Positions 1 to 8,569 of a stretch of 64,000 nt of DNA are shown here, in pieces. The position numbers were made by a program, and so were the translations under genes. The first letter of the stretch is position 1, and each line of letters opens with the position of its first letter. This DNA is from Desulfonema magnum (GTDB lineage Bacteria > Desulfobacterota > Desulfobacteria > Desulfobacterales > 4be13). Below the pieces are notes generated by a model. That model did no database searches. It was not told the DNA's origin and saw only the letters and a program-made list of their open reading frames with translations. The stretch covers positions 1,054,001 through 1,118,000 of the forward strand of contig NZ_CP061800.1 of the NCBI RefSeq assembly GCF_017377395.1, in the 5' to 3' direction.

Positions 1-78
1 GAACCTTACAAGGGCAAGGGGATTAAGTATGCAGAGGAACGCATACAGAGGAAGGCCGGAAAGGCCGGGGCGAAATAA
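1..78 (+). CDS. rplF: 50S ribosomal protein L6, C-terminal end (partial)
   Basis: The window opens inside this gene. The last 25 codons read through to a TAA stop and give the EPYKGKGIKYAEE motif followed by a basic tail, which is the conserved C-terminus of bacterial L6. L6 binds 23S rRNA near the factor-binding site of the large subunit. The next gene, rplR, is the normal neighbour in the spc operon. Only the tail is visible, so nothing can be said about the rest. Confidence 0.93.
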   Translation, partial: EPYKGKGIKYAEERIQRKAGKAGAK

Positions 79-80
79 GT

Positions 81-166
81 CAGTTTTCAGTTTTCAGCTT
101 TCAGTTTCCAGCTTTCAGCTTTCAGCCTTCAGCTTTCAGCTGGAAACTGAAAGCTGAAAACTGAAC
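81..166. repeat. Heptamer repeats forming a long hairpin between rplF and rplR
   Basis: The gap is made of TTTCAGC-like heptamers followed by their complement. Two perfect 25-base inverted arms lie at 88-112 and 139-163 and would form a strong RNA hairpin inside the spc operon transcript, just upstream of the rplR ribosome binding site (AAGGGG). There is no T-tract after it, so it does not look like a simple intrinsic terminator. Confidence 0.85.
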
Positions 167-177
167 AAGGGGAAAAG

Positions 178-624
178 ATGGGATCATTAAATTTAAAAAA
201 ACAGGCGCATTTAAAAAGAAAGAAAAGAATCAGGAAAAAAATGCACGGCACGCCGCAGCGGCCGAGGCTGAGTGTGTTCCGAAGCGCCAGACATATATAT
301 GCTCAGGTGATTGATGACACATGCGGACGGACTCTTGTTGCCGCGTCAAGTATGGAGAGTGTTGTCAAGGAACATTTTGCCAAGGTTTCGGAAGATCCGA
401 AGCCTTCGGATACTTCTGATTCCCAGGGGGCCGAGGCTTCCCAGAGTTCGGAAGCTGCTCCGGGAGGAAAGGTCGCAGTGGCAGGATTTGTGGGCCGGCT
501 TATTGGCGAGCGTGCCATTGAAAAAGGTGTGAAGCAGATTGTTTTTGACCGTAACGGATTTTTGTATCACGGACGGGTCAGAGCGGTATCTGATGGCGCA
601 CGTAAGGCTGGTTTGGATTTCTGA
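178..624 (+). CDS. rplR: 50S ribosomal protein L18 with a low-complexity insertion
   Basis: L18 binds 5S rRNA and helps join it to 23S rRNA in the central protuberance. The N-terminal basic segment, the RPRLSVFRS..HIYAQVIDD core and the C-terminal FDRNGFLYHGRV motif are all present. At 148 residues it is about 28 longer than usual. The extra length is a Ser/Glu/Pro/Gly-rich stretch at about residues 70-97, between the VKEHF helix and the VAGFVG helix. Start is ATG at 178 behind an AAGGGG site. It sits between rplF and rpsE as in most bacteria. The core is complete, so the protein should be functional; the insertion is probably a surface loop. Confidence 0.95.
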   Translation: MGSLNLKKQAHLKRKKRIRKKMHGTPQRPRLSVFRSARHIYAQVIDDTCGRTLVAASSMESVVKEHFAKVSEDPKPSDTSDSQGAEASQSSEAAPGGKVAVAGFVGRLIGERAIEKGVKQIVFDRNGFLYHGRVRAVSDGARKAGLDF

Positions 625-632
625 TAATTGAC

Positions 633-672
633 AATTGAGAATTCTCAATTCTCAATTCTCAATTCTCAATTA
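633..672. repeat. TCTCAAT heptamer array before rpsE
   Basis: Four to five copies of the heptamer TCTCAAT follow a short inverted copy (AATTGAGAATTCTCAATT). The array lies between the rplR stop and the rpsE ribosome binding site and must be transcribed with the operon. It can be read as codons from a TTG at 628, but that is not the likely rpsE start. Confidence 0.85.
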
Positions 673-687
673 ATAAAGGAGGGGTCT

Positions 688-1203
688 TTGGGTTTTAATC
701 AGAAAAGACAGCAGCAGCAGGATACAGAGGAAAACCAGCTCATAGACAAGGTTGTCCATATCAGCCGGGTGGCAAAAGTGGTCAAGGGCGGTCGCAGATT
801 CAGTTTCAGTGCGATTGTTGTGGTCGGCGATGGCGAGGGCAGCGTAGGGTTCGGACTGGGGAAGGCAGGTGAAGTGCCTGAGGCAATCCGTAAGGGCGTT
901 GAGAAGGCCAAGCGATCCATGGTCAAGGTGCCTCTGGTTGAGGGAACCATACCGTTTGAGGTTATCGGAAGATTTGGTGCGGGACGGGTTTTACTCAAGC
1001 CCGCGTCCGAAGGAACCGGTGTTATTGCAGGAGGCGCTGTGCGGGCCGTGCTTGAAGCGGTGGGGGTTCAGAATATTCTGACGAAGTGCCTGGGAACGAA
1101 TAATCCCCACAATGTTGTCAAGGCAACTGTCATGGGGCTTCAGGAGCTTCAGAGCCGGGAACAGGTGGCCGCAAGACGCGGCAAGCGTGTGGAAGATCTG
1201 TAA
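688..1203 (+). CDS. rpsE: 30S ribosomal protein S5
   Basis: S5 lies at the mRNA entry side of the small subunit and takes part in decoding fidelity. The N-terminal double-stranded RNA-binding domain ([19 protein letters not shown]) and the C-terminal fold ([23 protein letters not shown]) are intact. I place the start at the TTG at 688, 171 residues, because a clear AAAGGAGGGG site precedes it at 676-684. The longer frame from TTG 628 would add 20 residues encoded only by heptamer repeats. It is part of the spc operon between rplR and rpmD. Confidence 0.94.
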   Translation: MGFNQKRQQQQDTEENQLIDKVVHISRVAKVVKGGRRFSFSAIVVVGDGEGSVGFGLGKAGEVPEAIRKGVEKAKRSMVKVPLVEGTIPFEVIGRFGAGRVLLKPASEGTGVIAGGAVRAVLEAVGVQNILTKCLGTNNPHNVVKATVMGLQELQSREQVAARRGKRVEDL

Positions 1204-1228
1204 CGAATTGAAGAGCAAAGAATTTTTT

Positions 1229-1260
1229 AATTCTCAATTTTCAATTCTCAATTTTCAATT
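1229..1260. repeat. TTCTCAA/TTTTCAA heptamers between rpsE and rpmD
   Basis: About four heptamer units alternate between TTCTCAA and TTTTCAA. They fill the short gap before rpmD, in the same style as the arrays in the other gaps of this operon. Confidence 0.75.
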
Positions 1261-1274
1261 CGTATGAGTGGGAA

Positions 1275-1454
1275 ATGGCGCAAATGTTGAAAATAAGGCT
1301 TGTTAAGAGTATGATCGGACGGCCGGAAAAGCACCGCAAGGTGTTGCGAGGCATGGGGCTGACAAAGCTCAACCGGATGGTTGAACTGGAAGATACGCCC
1401 TGTGTTCGGGGAATGATCAACAAGGTATCGCACCTAGTAAAGATTGAAGATTAG
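1275..1454 (+). CDS. rpmD: 50S ribosomal protein L30
   Basis: This is a short frame of 59 residues starting [20 protein letters not shown] and ending in [13 protein letters not shown] before a TAG. The motif LVKSMIGRP, the conserved LGL-like turn ([16 protein letters not shown]) and VRGMINKV are diagnostic of bacterial L30, a small 23S rRNA-binding protein. ATG 1275 aligns best with the family start; ATG 1284 is the alternative, with better spacing from the GTGGGA at 1268. It lies between rpsE and rplO as expected. Confidence 0.9.
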   Translation: MAQMLKIRLVKSMIGRPEKHRKVLRGMGLTKLNRMVELEDTPCVRGMINKVSHLVKIED

Positions 1455-1514
1455 CAGAAAGGGAGACTTTCATCCCGAGTTTCTGATTTTCAGTCGAATG
1501 ACGGAGTCTGACAA

Positions 1515-1982
1515 ATGAAATTAAATGAATTGTCACCGGCACCGGGCTCGCGCAAATCCCGAAAACGTGTGGGACGGGGTGTCGGATCAGGAAGTGGTAA
1601 AACCGCGGGCAGAGGTTCCAAAGGACAGAACAGCCGTTCGGGCGGAGGCGTGAGGCCCGGTTATGAAGGCGGCCAGATGCCGATTCATCGGCGTCTGCCT
1701 AAAAGAGGTTTTACAAATATTTTCAGAAAAGAATTTGAGATCGTGAACATACAGGACTTGTCAAGATTTGAAAGCGGCAATGTTGTTGATATGGCGGCGC
1801 TTGTTCAGAAGGGGCTTATCAAGGGCAAAAAAAAGGCCGGCGTCAGACTTCTTGGCAAGGGTGATATTAAATATCCGCTTACAGTGAAGTTGGACAAGGG
1901 TAAATACGGTTTTATCCATATCAGCAAAGGTGCCAGGGAAAAGATTGAGGGTGCCGGCGGAAATGTAATGATTGAGGGCTGA
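1515..1982 (+). CDS. rplO: 50S ribosomal protein L15
   Basis: L15 is a late-assembling large-subunit protein that contacts 23S rRNA. The 155-residue frame has the hallmark Gly/Arg-rich N-terminus ([17 protein letters not shown], then GQNSRSGG), the [11 protein letters not shown] motif and the C-terminal GAGG region. Start is ATG at 1515 behind a GGAG site. It is directly upstream of secY, the standard arrangement. Length and motifs are normal for the family. Confidence 0.96.
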   Translation: MKLNELSPAPGSRKSRKRVGRGVGSGSGKTAGRGSKGQNSRSGGGVRPGYEGGQMPIHRRLPKRGFTNIFRKEFEIVNIQDLSRFESGNVVDMAALVQKGLIKGKKKAGVRLLGKGDIKYPLTVKLDKGKYGFIHISKGAREKIEGAGGNVMIEG

Positions 1983-2032
1983 GAATTATATGGTTTTTTG
2001 TTTTTTAAATTCTCGGTTGAAAGGGGCCTGAT

Positions 2033-3334
2033 ATGGTTGGTGGCGGGTTTCAGAATATATTCAAGATTCCTGAGCTCAAAAAAAGGATTTTTTATACATT
2101 TGCACTTTTGGCTGTATATCGCATTGGTGTTCATGTGCCGACTCCGGGAATAGACAGTCTTGCGCTTGCCAAGATATTTGAGGCGCATAAAGGGGGAATT
2201 CTCGGTATTTTTAATATGTTTTCAGGTGGCGCACTGGAGCGGCTGTCTGTTTTTGCGCTGGGAATCATGCCCTATATCAGCGCATCAATCATACTCCAAC
2301 TTCTGACGGTTGTCATACCGCATTTGGAAAGGCTGTCAAAAGAAGGGCAGCAGGGGCGGAAAAAGATTACCCAATATACTCGTTACGGTACGGTTCTGCT
2401 AAGTATCATCCAAGGATTCGGTATCAGCGTCGGCCTTGAGCAGATGGGCACAGTTTTGTATCCGGGATGGAGTTTCAGACTGATGACGGTGATTACTCTG
2501 ACGGCAGGGACAGCCTTTATTATGTGGCTGGGGGAACAGATCACAGAGCGCGGTATTGGTAACGGGATTTCTCTGATTATTTTTGCTGGTATTGTTGCCC
2601 GGCTTCCGGAGGCCATAGTCAATACGATTCGTCTTCTTTCGACCGGAGAGATCGGAATTTTTCTTGTCCTGCTTCTTTTGGCCCTGATGATAGGGGTTAT
2701 TGCGATTATCGTATTTGCAGAACAAGGGCAGCGTCGTATTCCTGTCCAATATGCCAAGCGGGTTGTCGGGCGAAGGATGTATGGGGGCCAAAGTACCCAT
2801 CTCCCCCTGAAGATTAATACGTCCGGTGTCATACCGCCTATTTTTGCGTCATCAATCATCATGTTTCCGGCAACACTGGCGAGCTTTATCGAAGTGGAGT
2901 GGATGAAAAATGTTGCTGCCGCCATGATGCCGGGAAATATTGGGTATGAATTGTTGTTTGTCGCTTTTATATTCTTTTTCTGTTATTTTTATACAGCGGT
3001 TACGTTCAATCCGGTTGATGTCGCGGACAATATGAAAAAACACGGCGGATATATTCCGGGAATACGTCCGGGCAAGAACACAGCCGATTATATTGACAGA
3101 GTTTTAACCCGTATTACATTGGGCGGAGCCATATATGTTTCTGCAATATGTGTGTTGCCGTCAATTTTAATAGCAAAGTTTCATGTTCCTTTTTATTTCG
3201 GAGGCACTGCCCTTCTTATCGTCGTCGGTGTGGCCATTGACACAGTTGCTCAGATTGAGTCCCATATGCTCACCAGACATTATGAAGGTTTCTTAAAAAA
3301 AGGCGGCGGAGCCAGAATAAAAGGCAGGTTTTAG
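2033..3334 (+). CDS. secY: Preprotein translocase subunit SecY
   Basis: SecY is the channel-forming subunit of the SecYEG translocon in the inner membrane. The 433-residue protein shows the family pattern of about ten membrane segments, the N-terminal plug region (VPTPGIDS), the conserved [11 protein letters not shown] segment and the cytoplasmic [13 protein letters not shown] loop that contacts the ribosome and SecA. The C-terminal GYIPGIRPG...YID motif is also present. Start is ATG at 2033 after AAAGGGG. It separates the ribosomal genes from infA, as in many proteobacteria. Nothing unusual was seen. Confidence 0.97.
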   Translation: MVGGGFQNIFKIPELKKRIFYTFALLAVYRIGVHVPTPGIDSLALAKIFEAHKGGILGIFNMFSGGALERLSVFALGIMPYISASIILQLLTVVIPHLERLSKEGQQGRKKITQYTRYGTVLLSIIQGFGISVGLEQMGTVLYPGWSFRLMTVITLTAGTAFIMWLGEQITERGIGNGISLIIFAGIVARLPEAIVNTIRLLSTGEIGIFLVLLLLALMIGVIAIIVFAEQGQRRIPVQYAKRVVGRRMYGGQSTHLPLKINTSGVIPPIFASSIIMFPATLASFIEVEWMKNVAAAMMPGNIGYELLFVAFIFFFCYFYTAVTFNPVDVADNMKKHGGYIPGIRPGKNTADYIDRVLTRITLGGAIYVSAICVLPSILIAKFHVPFYFGGTALLIVVGVAIDTVAQIESHMLTRHYEGFLKKGGGARIKGRF

Positions 3335-3335
3335 G

Positions 3336-3357
3336 AATTGATAATTGATAATTATCA
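3336..3357. repeat. AATTGAT heptamers between secY and infA
   Basis: Three tandem heptamers (AATTGAT, AATTGAT, AATTATC) occupy the gap just before the GGGGATT ribosome binding region of infA. Confidence 0.6.
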
Positions 3358-3369
3358 GGGGATTAAAAT

Positions 3370-3588
3370 ATGGCAAAGGAAGAACCAATAAAAGTACAGG
3401 GTACGGTGATTGAAACTTTACCCAATGCAATGTTTAAAGTGGAGCTGGAAAACAAGCATCAGATACTTGCGCATATTTCAGGCAAGATGCGCATGCATTT
3501 TATTAAAATCCTGCCTGGCGATACTGTTACGGTTGAGCTTTCGCCATATGATCTGACTCGCGGCAGAATAACATACAGAGCAAAATAA
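3370..3588 (+). CDS. infA: Translation initiation factor IF-1
   Basis: IF-1 binds the A site of the 30S subunit during initiation. The 72-residue protein is a single OB-fold (S1-like) domain with the typical core [18 protein letters not shown] and the [14 protein letters not shown] stretch, ending in [11 protein letters not shown]. Start is ATG at 3370 behind AGGGGATT. It is followed 10 bases later by rpmJ, the usual partner at this position. Confidence 0.97.
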   Translation: MAKEEPIKVQGTVIETLPNAMFKVELENKHQILAHISGKMRMHFIKILPGDTVTVELSPYDLTRGRITYRAK

Positions 3589-3598
3589 GGAGTTTCAG

Positions 3599-3712
3599 AT
3601 GAAAGTCAGGGCTTCTGTAAAGAAGATGTGCAATAAGTGTAAAATAATCCGTAGAAAAAGGGTTGTGAGAGTAATTTGTGAAAATAAAAGGCATAAACAG
3701 AGGCAAGGATAA
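3599..3712 (+). CDS. rpmJ: 50S ribosomal protein L36 (zinc-binding form)
   Basis: A 37-residue frame, [19 protein letters not shown] and onward, with ligands Cys11, Cys14, Cys27 and His32 spaced as in the zinc-binding (C+) form of L36. L36 is a tiny large-subunit protein that stabilises 23S rRNA. The ribosome binding site AAGGAG is at 3588-3593, overlapping the infA stop. It lies between infA and rpsM, the standard order. Confidence 0.95.
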   Translation: MKVRASVKKMCNKCKIIRRKRVVRVICENKRHKQRQG

Positions 3713-3786
3713 TTTGGGATTTGGGATTTGGGATTTGGGATTTGGCAAATGACCCATCACTAATCAGCAATCACCAATCACCAAAA
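3713..3786. repeat. TTTGGGA and ATCACCA heptamers between rpmJ and rpsM
   Basis: Five tandem heptamers (four TTTGGGA, then TTTGGCA) run from 3713 to 3747 immediately after the rpmJ stop, followed by a shorter run of ATCACCA-like units near 3763-3784. Both arrays are inside the operon and untranslated. Confidence 0.88.
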
Positions 3787-3801
3787 AGGGGGGATTAAAG
3801 G

Positions 3802-4185
3802 TTGGCAAGAATTGCGGGCGTAGATTTACCAAAGGGCAAGCGGATTGAGATAGGGCTGACATATATTTACGGCATTGGGCGTACTACATCAAAACGGATT
3901 CTCTCAGAACTGGATATCAGTCCGGATATTAAGACAGATGAGTTGTCGGCAGAAGCAGTCAACAATATCCGTAAGCTGATTGACAGCGAATACAAGGTTG
4001 AGGGGGAACTCCGCACTGAAATTTCCATGAATATCAAACGCCTGATGGATCTCGGATGTTATCGCGGACTTCGTCATCGGAAATCCCTTCCTGTGCGGGG
4101 GCAGCGGACAAGCACAAATGCCCGGACACGAAAGGGACCCAGACGAGCGGCTGTAAAGAAAAAAGGCGCGGCCAAAAAGAAGTAA
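3802..4185 (+). CDS. rpsM: 30S ribosomal protein S13
   Basis: S13 sits in the head of the 30S subunit and contacts the P-site tRNA and the 50S bridge. The 127-residue protein begins [20 protein letters not shown], has the helix-hairpin-helix [11 protein letters not shown] and the basic C-terminal motif [16 protein letters not shown] followed by the tRNA-contacting tail. The start is a TTG at 3802 preceded by GGGGGGATT. This is the first gene of the alpha-operon part, followed by rpsK. Confidence 0.96.
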   Translation: MARIAGVDLPKGKRIEIGLTYIYGIGRTTSKRILSELDISPDIKTDELSAEAVNNIRKLIDSEYKVEGELRTEISMNIKRLMDLGCYRGLRHRKSLPVRGQRTSTNARTRKGPRRAAVKKKGAAKKK

Positions 4186-4287
4186 GGGAAGGGGGTCAGT
4201 GGTTCGTTCGTAGTCCGTGGTCAGTTGTCTGCTCAGTTGACAACTGGCAACTGCGACGGATATAAAAGACATAGGGACATTTACATT

Positions 4288-4677
4288 ATGGCAAAAAGAA
4301 AAACCCGTACAAAAAAGAGAGAGAAAAAAAATATATCAAATGGTGTCGTGCATATTCAATCTACATTTAATAATACGATTGTTACGATAACTGACCCGTC
4401 TGGTAATATTGTTTCATGGTCAAGCGCGGGCGTACAGGGCTTTAAGGGATCACGGAAAAGCACGCCGTTTGCCGCGCAGCTCGCGGCCGAAGATGCCGCG
4501 AAGAAGGCAATGGAACATGGTATGAGAAATGTGGAAGTTTATGTCAAAGGACCCGGAGCTGGCCGGGAATCCGCCCTGCGTTCGTTACAGGCTGCCGGAT
4601 TTAATGTTATGATGATCAAAGATGTGACACCAATTCCGCATAATGGCTGCAGGCCACCTAAGAGACGCAGAGTTTAA
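4288..4677 (+). CDS. rpsK: 30S ribosomal protein S11
   Basis: S11 forms part of the platform of the 30S subunit near the E site. From ATG 4288 the protein is 129 residues: a basic N-terminus, then [18 protein letters not shown], the [17 protein letters not shown] core and the conserved C-terminal [21 protein letters not shown] chose 4288 because an AGGGAC site lies upstream and the family begins with MAK. The frame open from 4225 would add an unrelated repeat-derived segment. Confidence 0.96.
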   Translation: MAKRKTRTKKREKKNISNGVVHIQSTFNNTIVTITDPSGNIVSWSSAGVQGFKGSRKSTPFAAQLAAEDAAKKAMEHGMRNVEVYVKGPGAGRESALRSLQAAGFNVMMIKDVTPIPHNGCRPPKRRRV

Positions 4678-4681
4678 TTTA

Positions 4682-4702
4682 GTGAGAAGTGAGAAGTGAG
4701 AA
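4682..4702. repeat. GTGAGAA heptamers between rpsK and rpsD
   Basis: Three perfect tandem GTGAGAA units, followed by a short complementary run (TTCTCTC...), sit between the rpsK stop and the AAGGAGGAAATT ribosome binding site of rpsD. Confidence 0.8.
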
Positions 4703-4739
4703 ATGATTTCTCTCTTCTCGCTCAGATTAAGGAGGAAAT

Positions 4740-5369
4740 TTGGCACGATATAGAGGTTCTGTTTGCAGGCTATGCCGGCGTGAAAACGTGAAATTGTTCC
4801 TGAAGGGGGACCGATGTTATTCTGATAAATGCGCTTTTGACCGGCGCGGTTATCCACCGGGACAGCATGGTCAGCGTCGCCGGGGAAAAATTTCGGATTA
4901 TGGTATCCAGCTCCGTGAAAAACAAAAAGCAAAACGGATGTACGGTCTTTGCGAAAAGCAGTTCCATATGTTTTTTGAAAGAGCAGATCGCCAGAAAGGT
5001 ATTACCGGTATTAATCTTCTTATTTTGCTTGAACGTCGGCTGGATAATGTTGTGTATCGTTTAGGTTTTGTAAATTCACGTACCCAGGGGCGTCATTTTG
5101 TGAGACACAATCACTTCCTCGTAAATGGGAAGAAAGTGAACATTCCGTCTTACTTGGTCAAAGTAGGTGATGTTATCAGTGTCCGGGAAAAAAGCCGTAA
5201 TATTCAGGCCATCGGCGATGCGGTGGATGCGATGGTGCGAAGGGGAATTCCCCAGTGGCTTGATTTGGAAAAGGAAAATCTGAAAGGTTCCATAAAAGCG
5301 ATGCCTGTTCGTGAGGATATTACCATGCCTATTCAGGAACAACTGATCGTGGAGCTTTATTCCAAATAA
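4740..5369 (+). CDS. rpsD: 30S ribosomal protein S4 (zinc-binding form)
   Basis: S4 is a primary 16S rRNA-binding protein that nucleates 30S assembly and, in many bacteria, represses its own operon. The 209-residue protein starts at TTG 4740 after a strong AAGGAGG site. Cys9, Cys12, Cys26 and Cys31 form the zinc-knuckle version of the N-terminus. The S4 domain is seen as [14 protein letters not shown] and [20 protein letters not shown]. It precedes rpoA as expected. Confidence 0.96.
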   Translation: MARYRGSVCRLCRRENVKLFLKGDRCYSDKCAFDRRGYPPGQHGQRRRGKISDYGIQLREKQKAKRMYGLCEKQFHMFFERADRQKGITGINLLILLERRLDNVVYRLGFVNSRTQGRHFVRHNHFLVNGKKVNIPSYLVKVGDVISVREKSRNIQAIGDAVDAMVRRGIPQWLDLEKENLKGSIKAMPVREDITMPIQEQLIVELYSK

Positions 5370-5371
5370 TT

Positions 5372-5437
5372 TGAAACCGGAAACTGAAAACCGGATTCAA
5401 GTTTCAGATTTCAAATTTCAAATTTCAAGCTTCCAAA
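5372..5437. repeat. TTTCAAA/GGAAACTGAAA repeat run between rpsD and rpoA
   Basis: A run of TTTCAAA-type heptamers preceded by complementary GAAACTGAAA units. The two halves could pair, as in the rplF-rplR gap. The run ends shortly before the rpoA ribosome binding site (GGAG). Confidence 0.7.
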
Positions 5438-5456
5438 TCCGGAGTTATAATAAAAA

Positions 5457-6485
5457 ATGTCATCAAATGAACAACTCATGTACATGAACTGGCAAGAGAT
5501 GATTAAGCCAGAAAAGGTTCAGGTAACCCGGAAGCCCACCTATGGTAAGTTTGTTTGTGAACCTCTGGAAAGAGGATTTGGTATAACAATCGGAAACTCT
5601 TTAAGACGGATAATCCTTTCTTCTCTTTACGGCGCGGCCATCACCTCAGTAAAATTTGACAATGTGATGCATGAATTCAGCGTTATCCCGGGTGCCCTTG
5701 AAGATGTTTCGGAGATTATCCTTAACTTGAAGGAGGTGCGCTTCAAGCTTTCTCCCGAGGCTGATCCTAAGAAAATAATGAGGGCGCACATTGATGTGGA
5801 AAGGGAGGGAGATGTCATTGCCGGGGATATCATCAGCGATGACGGAAAGGTTGAAGTTCTCAACCCGGACTTGCACATTGTAACGCTTTCCAACGGAGCG
5901 CGTTTGAAAATGGAAATGGTCATCAAAGTTGGGAAGGGATATTCTCTGGCTGAAGCAAACAAAGATGAAGACGCACCCATAGGCACCATACCCATAGATG
6001 CAGTATTTTCTCCCATTAAACGCGTAAGCTATGTCGTGGGGAATGCACGTGTGGGCCAGAGAACAGATTATGACAAACTTACCATGGAAATATGGACTGA
6101 CGGGAGTGTTTTTCCGGAAGACGCAGTTGCTTTCGCTGCCAAGATATTTAAGGAGCAGATGACGATTTTCATCAATTTTGATGAGCAACTGGAACCGGAA
6201 CCTGATAAAAAATCAGAGGAACAACAGAAGCCTCAGTTTAATGAAAACCTTTACAGAAGTGTTGAGGAGCTTGAACTTTCCGTACGCAGTGCCAATTGTC
6301 TTAAAAACGCTGATATAATGAAAATTTATCAACTGGTGAGTAAAACCGAAGCGGAAATGTTAAAAACCAAAAACTTCGGAAGGAAGTCTCTGAACGAGAT
6401 TAAGGAAGTTTTAGCTGAAATGGGTCTTTCTCTCGGAATGAAACTTGAGGGGTTTGTGCCGCCTGAGGAAGATGAAGGAGAGTAA
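5457..6485 (+). CDS. rpoA: DNA-directed RNA polymerase subunit alpha
   Basis: RpoA dimerises to scaffold assembly of RNA polymerase and contacts activators and UP elements through its C-terminal domain. The 342-residue protein has the N-terminal assembly domain ([24 protein letters not shown], beginning near residue 38) and a C-terminal helix-hairpin-helix domain ([16 protein letters not shown]...[18 protein letters not shown], residues about 272-330), joined by a charged linker. Start is ATG at 5457. The rplQ ribosome binding site overlaps its 3' end, so the two are translationally close. Confidence 0.97.
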   Translation: MSSNEQLMYMNWQEMIKPEKVQVTRKPTYGKFVCEPLERGFGITIGNSLRRIILSSLYGAAITSVKFDNVMHEFSVIPGALEDVSEIILNLKEVRFKLSPEADPKKIMRAHIDVEREGDVIAGDIISDDGKVEVLNPDLHIVTLSNGARLKMEMVIKVGKGYSLAEANKDEDAPIGTIPIDAVFSPIKRVSYVVGNARVGQRTDYDKLTMEIWTDGSVFPEDAVAFAAKIFKEQMTIFINFDEQLEPEPDKKSEEQQKPQFNENLYRSVEELELSVRSANCLKNADIMKIYQLVSKTEAEMLKTKNFGRKSLNEIKEVLAEMGLSLGMKLEGFVPPEEDEGE

Positions 6486-6491
6486 TTATTT

Positions 6492-7007
6492 ATGAGACAT
6501 CGAAAAGCCGGTGTAAAATTAAACAGAACAAGCAGCCATGCCAAAGCCATGTTCCGAAATATGGTCACATCGCTGTTTAAGCATGAGCGTATCCAAACCA
6601 CGGATGCGAAAGCAAAGGAACTGAGAATCTGGGCGGATCATATGATTACGCTGGCAAAACGGGGCGATCTTCACGCCAGGCGCCAGGCGCTTTCAATCAT
6701 AAGAGAAAAGGATGTTGTCCATAAACTGTTTGAAGAGGCTCCCGAGCGTTTTGGTTCTGTATCCGGAGGATATACGCGGATTATCAAACTGGGAAGGCGA
6801 CAGGGAGACGCGGCTCCTGTTTCTCTGATTGAACTCACTGCAAGCGAAAAGATCAGGAAGAAAAAAGAGAAAAAAAAAGAAAACAAGACAGATAAGAAAC
6901 AGGCTGCGGAAGAGACAGAAGAAAAAGCAGAAAAAAAAGAGGCTGTGGAAGATCAGACGGACACAGAGACAGAAACACCGTCATCTGCCGAAGATCAGCA
7001 GAGCTGA
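6492..7007 (+). CDS. rplQ: 50S ribosomal protein L17 with an extended charged tail
   Basis: L17 lies near the exit of the ribosomal tunnel. Residues 1-116 show the family core ([24 protein letters not shown], then [15 protein letters not shown] and [19 protein letters not shown]). After that a tail of about 55 residues is almost only Lys, Glu, Thr and Asp, making the protein 171 residues against about 117-130 in many bacteria. Start is ATG at 6492 behind GGAG. It ends the alpha operon; a strong hairpin overlaps its stop codon. Confidence 0.95.
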   Translation: MRHRKAGVKLNRTSSHAKAMFRNMVTSLFKHERIQTTDAKAKELRIWADHMITLAKRGDLHARRQALSIIREKDVVHKLFEEAPERFGSVSGGYTRIIKLGRRQGDAAPVSLIELTASEKIRKKKEKKKENKTDKKQAAEETEEKAEKKEAVEDQTDTETETPSSAEDQQS

Positions 7008-7031
7008 AAGCCAAAGGCTTTCAGCTTTTAG
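7002..7031 (+). terminator. Hairpin terminator of the alpha operon
   Basis: A perfect 11-base inverted repeat (arms 7002-7012 and 7016-7026, AAA loop) overlaps the rplQ stop codon and is followed by TTTT. The stem is itself built of a GGCTTTCAG-type repeat like those in the operon gaps. It also faces the convergent gene at 7041. Confidence 0.75.
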
Positions 7032-7040
7032 CTATACATC

Positions 7041-7262
7041 TCAGCGTGTATAGTTTTCAATATTTTTCGCATACCCTTCAAAATCATTTTCCAGAAGAAA
7101 GCGAGAAATCATTTCACTCACCTTATCAGCGGTGTCAATGTGATAAAAGCCTTTTTCATCAGGGCGTGCGATTTTTTTTGCATTTTCAACAATTGCCTGG
7201 AGAGACGCGGCCGTTATATCCACATTGACGTTAACGGTAAGGGGTTCTTTTGATGTTGCCAT
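7041..7262 (-). CDS. Small hypothetical protein
   Basis: A 73-residue frame on the minus strand, starting MATSKEPLTVNVNVDITAA, with a perfect AGGAGG ribosome binding site 8 bases upstream, which makes it a likely real gene. The sequence is mixed alpha/beta and soluble, with no signal peptide, membrane segment, Cys pair or motif that I recognise. Ile/Val-rich alternation near residues 8-16 suggests a beta strand, followed by two amphipathic helices. It converges on the alpha operon. Function unknown. Confidence 0.7.
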   Translation of the reverse strand: MATSKEPLTVNVNVDITAASLQAIVENAKKIARPDEKGFYHIDTADKVSEMISRFLLENDFEGYAKNIENYTR

Positions 7263-8005
7263 TCTTAGTTGCCTCCTGTTTTTTTCAAGTTATATGATCA
7301 AATTTCCGCTGTTATAAAATATCCGCCCAATTCGTTCTGACGGGTAATCTGAAAACCTGCGAGGTTTCCGAAACCTCGCAGATATCACACACCCTGACCG
7401 TAACTTATTTATTGGGTGTTTCATATTATACCAATCGCGATAAAAATCCCCTGCCACAAATGCTTTTATTTTTGTTCTTATATAGAAAATTATAAAAATT
7501 TGCAACCACTACAGGGAAGTCAGATAAGAAAAAGGAAAATTTCCTTCTTATCCGACTTCCCTGTTGTTTTTGGGTATCCTTCATTTGTCGGTTCACACTT
7601 CACAGGAGAACAATTATCTGTTCTCGGTCATATGGTTCGTCCTTCCTGTCATCATTGATCTCCGCACATTTGAAAGCTTAAAAAATATCAGATAAAACAA
7701 AATGTTAAATATTGACGAGGTATTTTTTTCTTTTAATATTATATAACCCTTGATTTAATAAATAAAGTATATTATCATTTTTACTGAATATACCTAATAC
7801 CACCGTCATAAACTGAGCTTTTTGGTTTTGCCAAAATTTCGCTTCAGACATGGAATCATCTGGAAAAGCAGGGTCCTGAAAAAGTGAAATTTATGCTGGC
7901 CGAGACTATGGAATGAAGCGGGGGGAAAGTTTTTTTCTTACGCTGACCCCGTCTGATTAAATTTTATAACCGATTCGTTTGCTTATCTGATACAGGAGAT
8001 TCACG
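7263..8005. other. Intergenic region with two palindromes and a possible gene scrap
   Basis: No intact gene was seen. It holds a perfect 11-base hairpin at 7357-7381 (GAGGTTT arms) and a large imperfect palindrome at 7511-7564 with ACAGGGAAGTC ends, which may act as a terminator or be a small mobile palindrome. Around 7850-7918 one frame reads WNHLEKQGPEKVKFMLAETM before a stop, which looks like a scrap of a protein rather than noise. The rest is AT-rich. Confidence 0.5.
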
Positions 8006-8569
8006 ATGAAAACAATGAATGTAAAGGCTTTGATGGTTCCTCTGGCTGAATATGCAACTGTCCCCAAAGATGCTACATTGTATGATGCTGTTGTGGCGCT
8101 TGAAAAAGCCTTACAAAGCTTTGATCAGAAACGGTATCCGCACAGAGCTATTCTCGTATATGAGGACATGCCAGAAAATATTGTAGGAAAAATCAGTCAG
8201 TTGGACATATTGAGGTCATTGGAACCCAAGTATGAACAAATGATGGAGAAGGGGAGTTCCTTAGCCCGTTTTGGTTTCGGCCGGCAGTTTCAAAAGTCCT
8301 TGCTCGAGCAATATAAACTTTGGGACAAACCCCTCAACCACGTCTGCAAAAAAGCGGCTGAAATTCATGTTAAGGATTTTATGTACACACCCGGAGAAGG
8401 GGAATACGTTGAATCTAAGGCATCTCTGGATGAAGCCATAAACCAGTTGGTCATGGGCCATCATCAGTCTTTGATTGTGACCCAGGACAAAAAAATTGTG
8501 GGAATTTTAAGGCTGACGGATGTGTTTATGGCAGTTTTTGACGCAATTGTAAGCCCCGAATCTAAATAA
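8006..8569 (+). CDS. CBS-domain protein
   Basis: A 187-residue protein with two CBS modules and no catalytic domain. CBS pairs bind adenine nucleotides and often sense energy state. The first module is about residues 1-72 (VKALMVPLAEYATVPKDATL...GKISQLDILRSLE). The second is about 122-180 (VKDFMYTPGEGEYVESKASLDEAI...VGILRLTDVFMAVFD). A charged helical linker joins them. Start is ATG at 8006 after CAGGAG. The transporter 450 bases downstream is on the same strand but separated by a promoter-like region, so a regulatory link is only a guess. Confidence 0.85.
   Translation: MKTMNVKALMVPLAEYATVPKDATLYDAVVALEKALQSFDQKRYPHRAILVYEDMPENIVGKISQLDILRSLEPKYEQMMEKGSSLARFGFGRQFQKSLLEQYKLWDKPLNHVCKKAAEIHVKDFMYTPGEGEYVESKASLDEAINQLVMGHHQSLIVTQDKKIVGILRLTDVFMAVFDAIVSPESK

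Noticed and set aside
628..687. Longer N-terminus of S5 from TTG 628
   Set aside because: The extra residues are encoded by heptamer repeats, while a strong AAAGGAGGGG site sits right before TTG 688.
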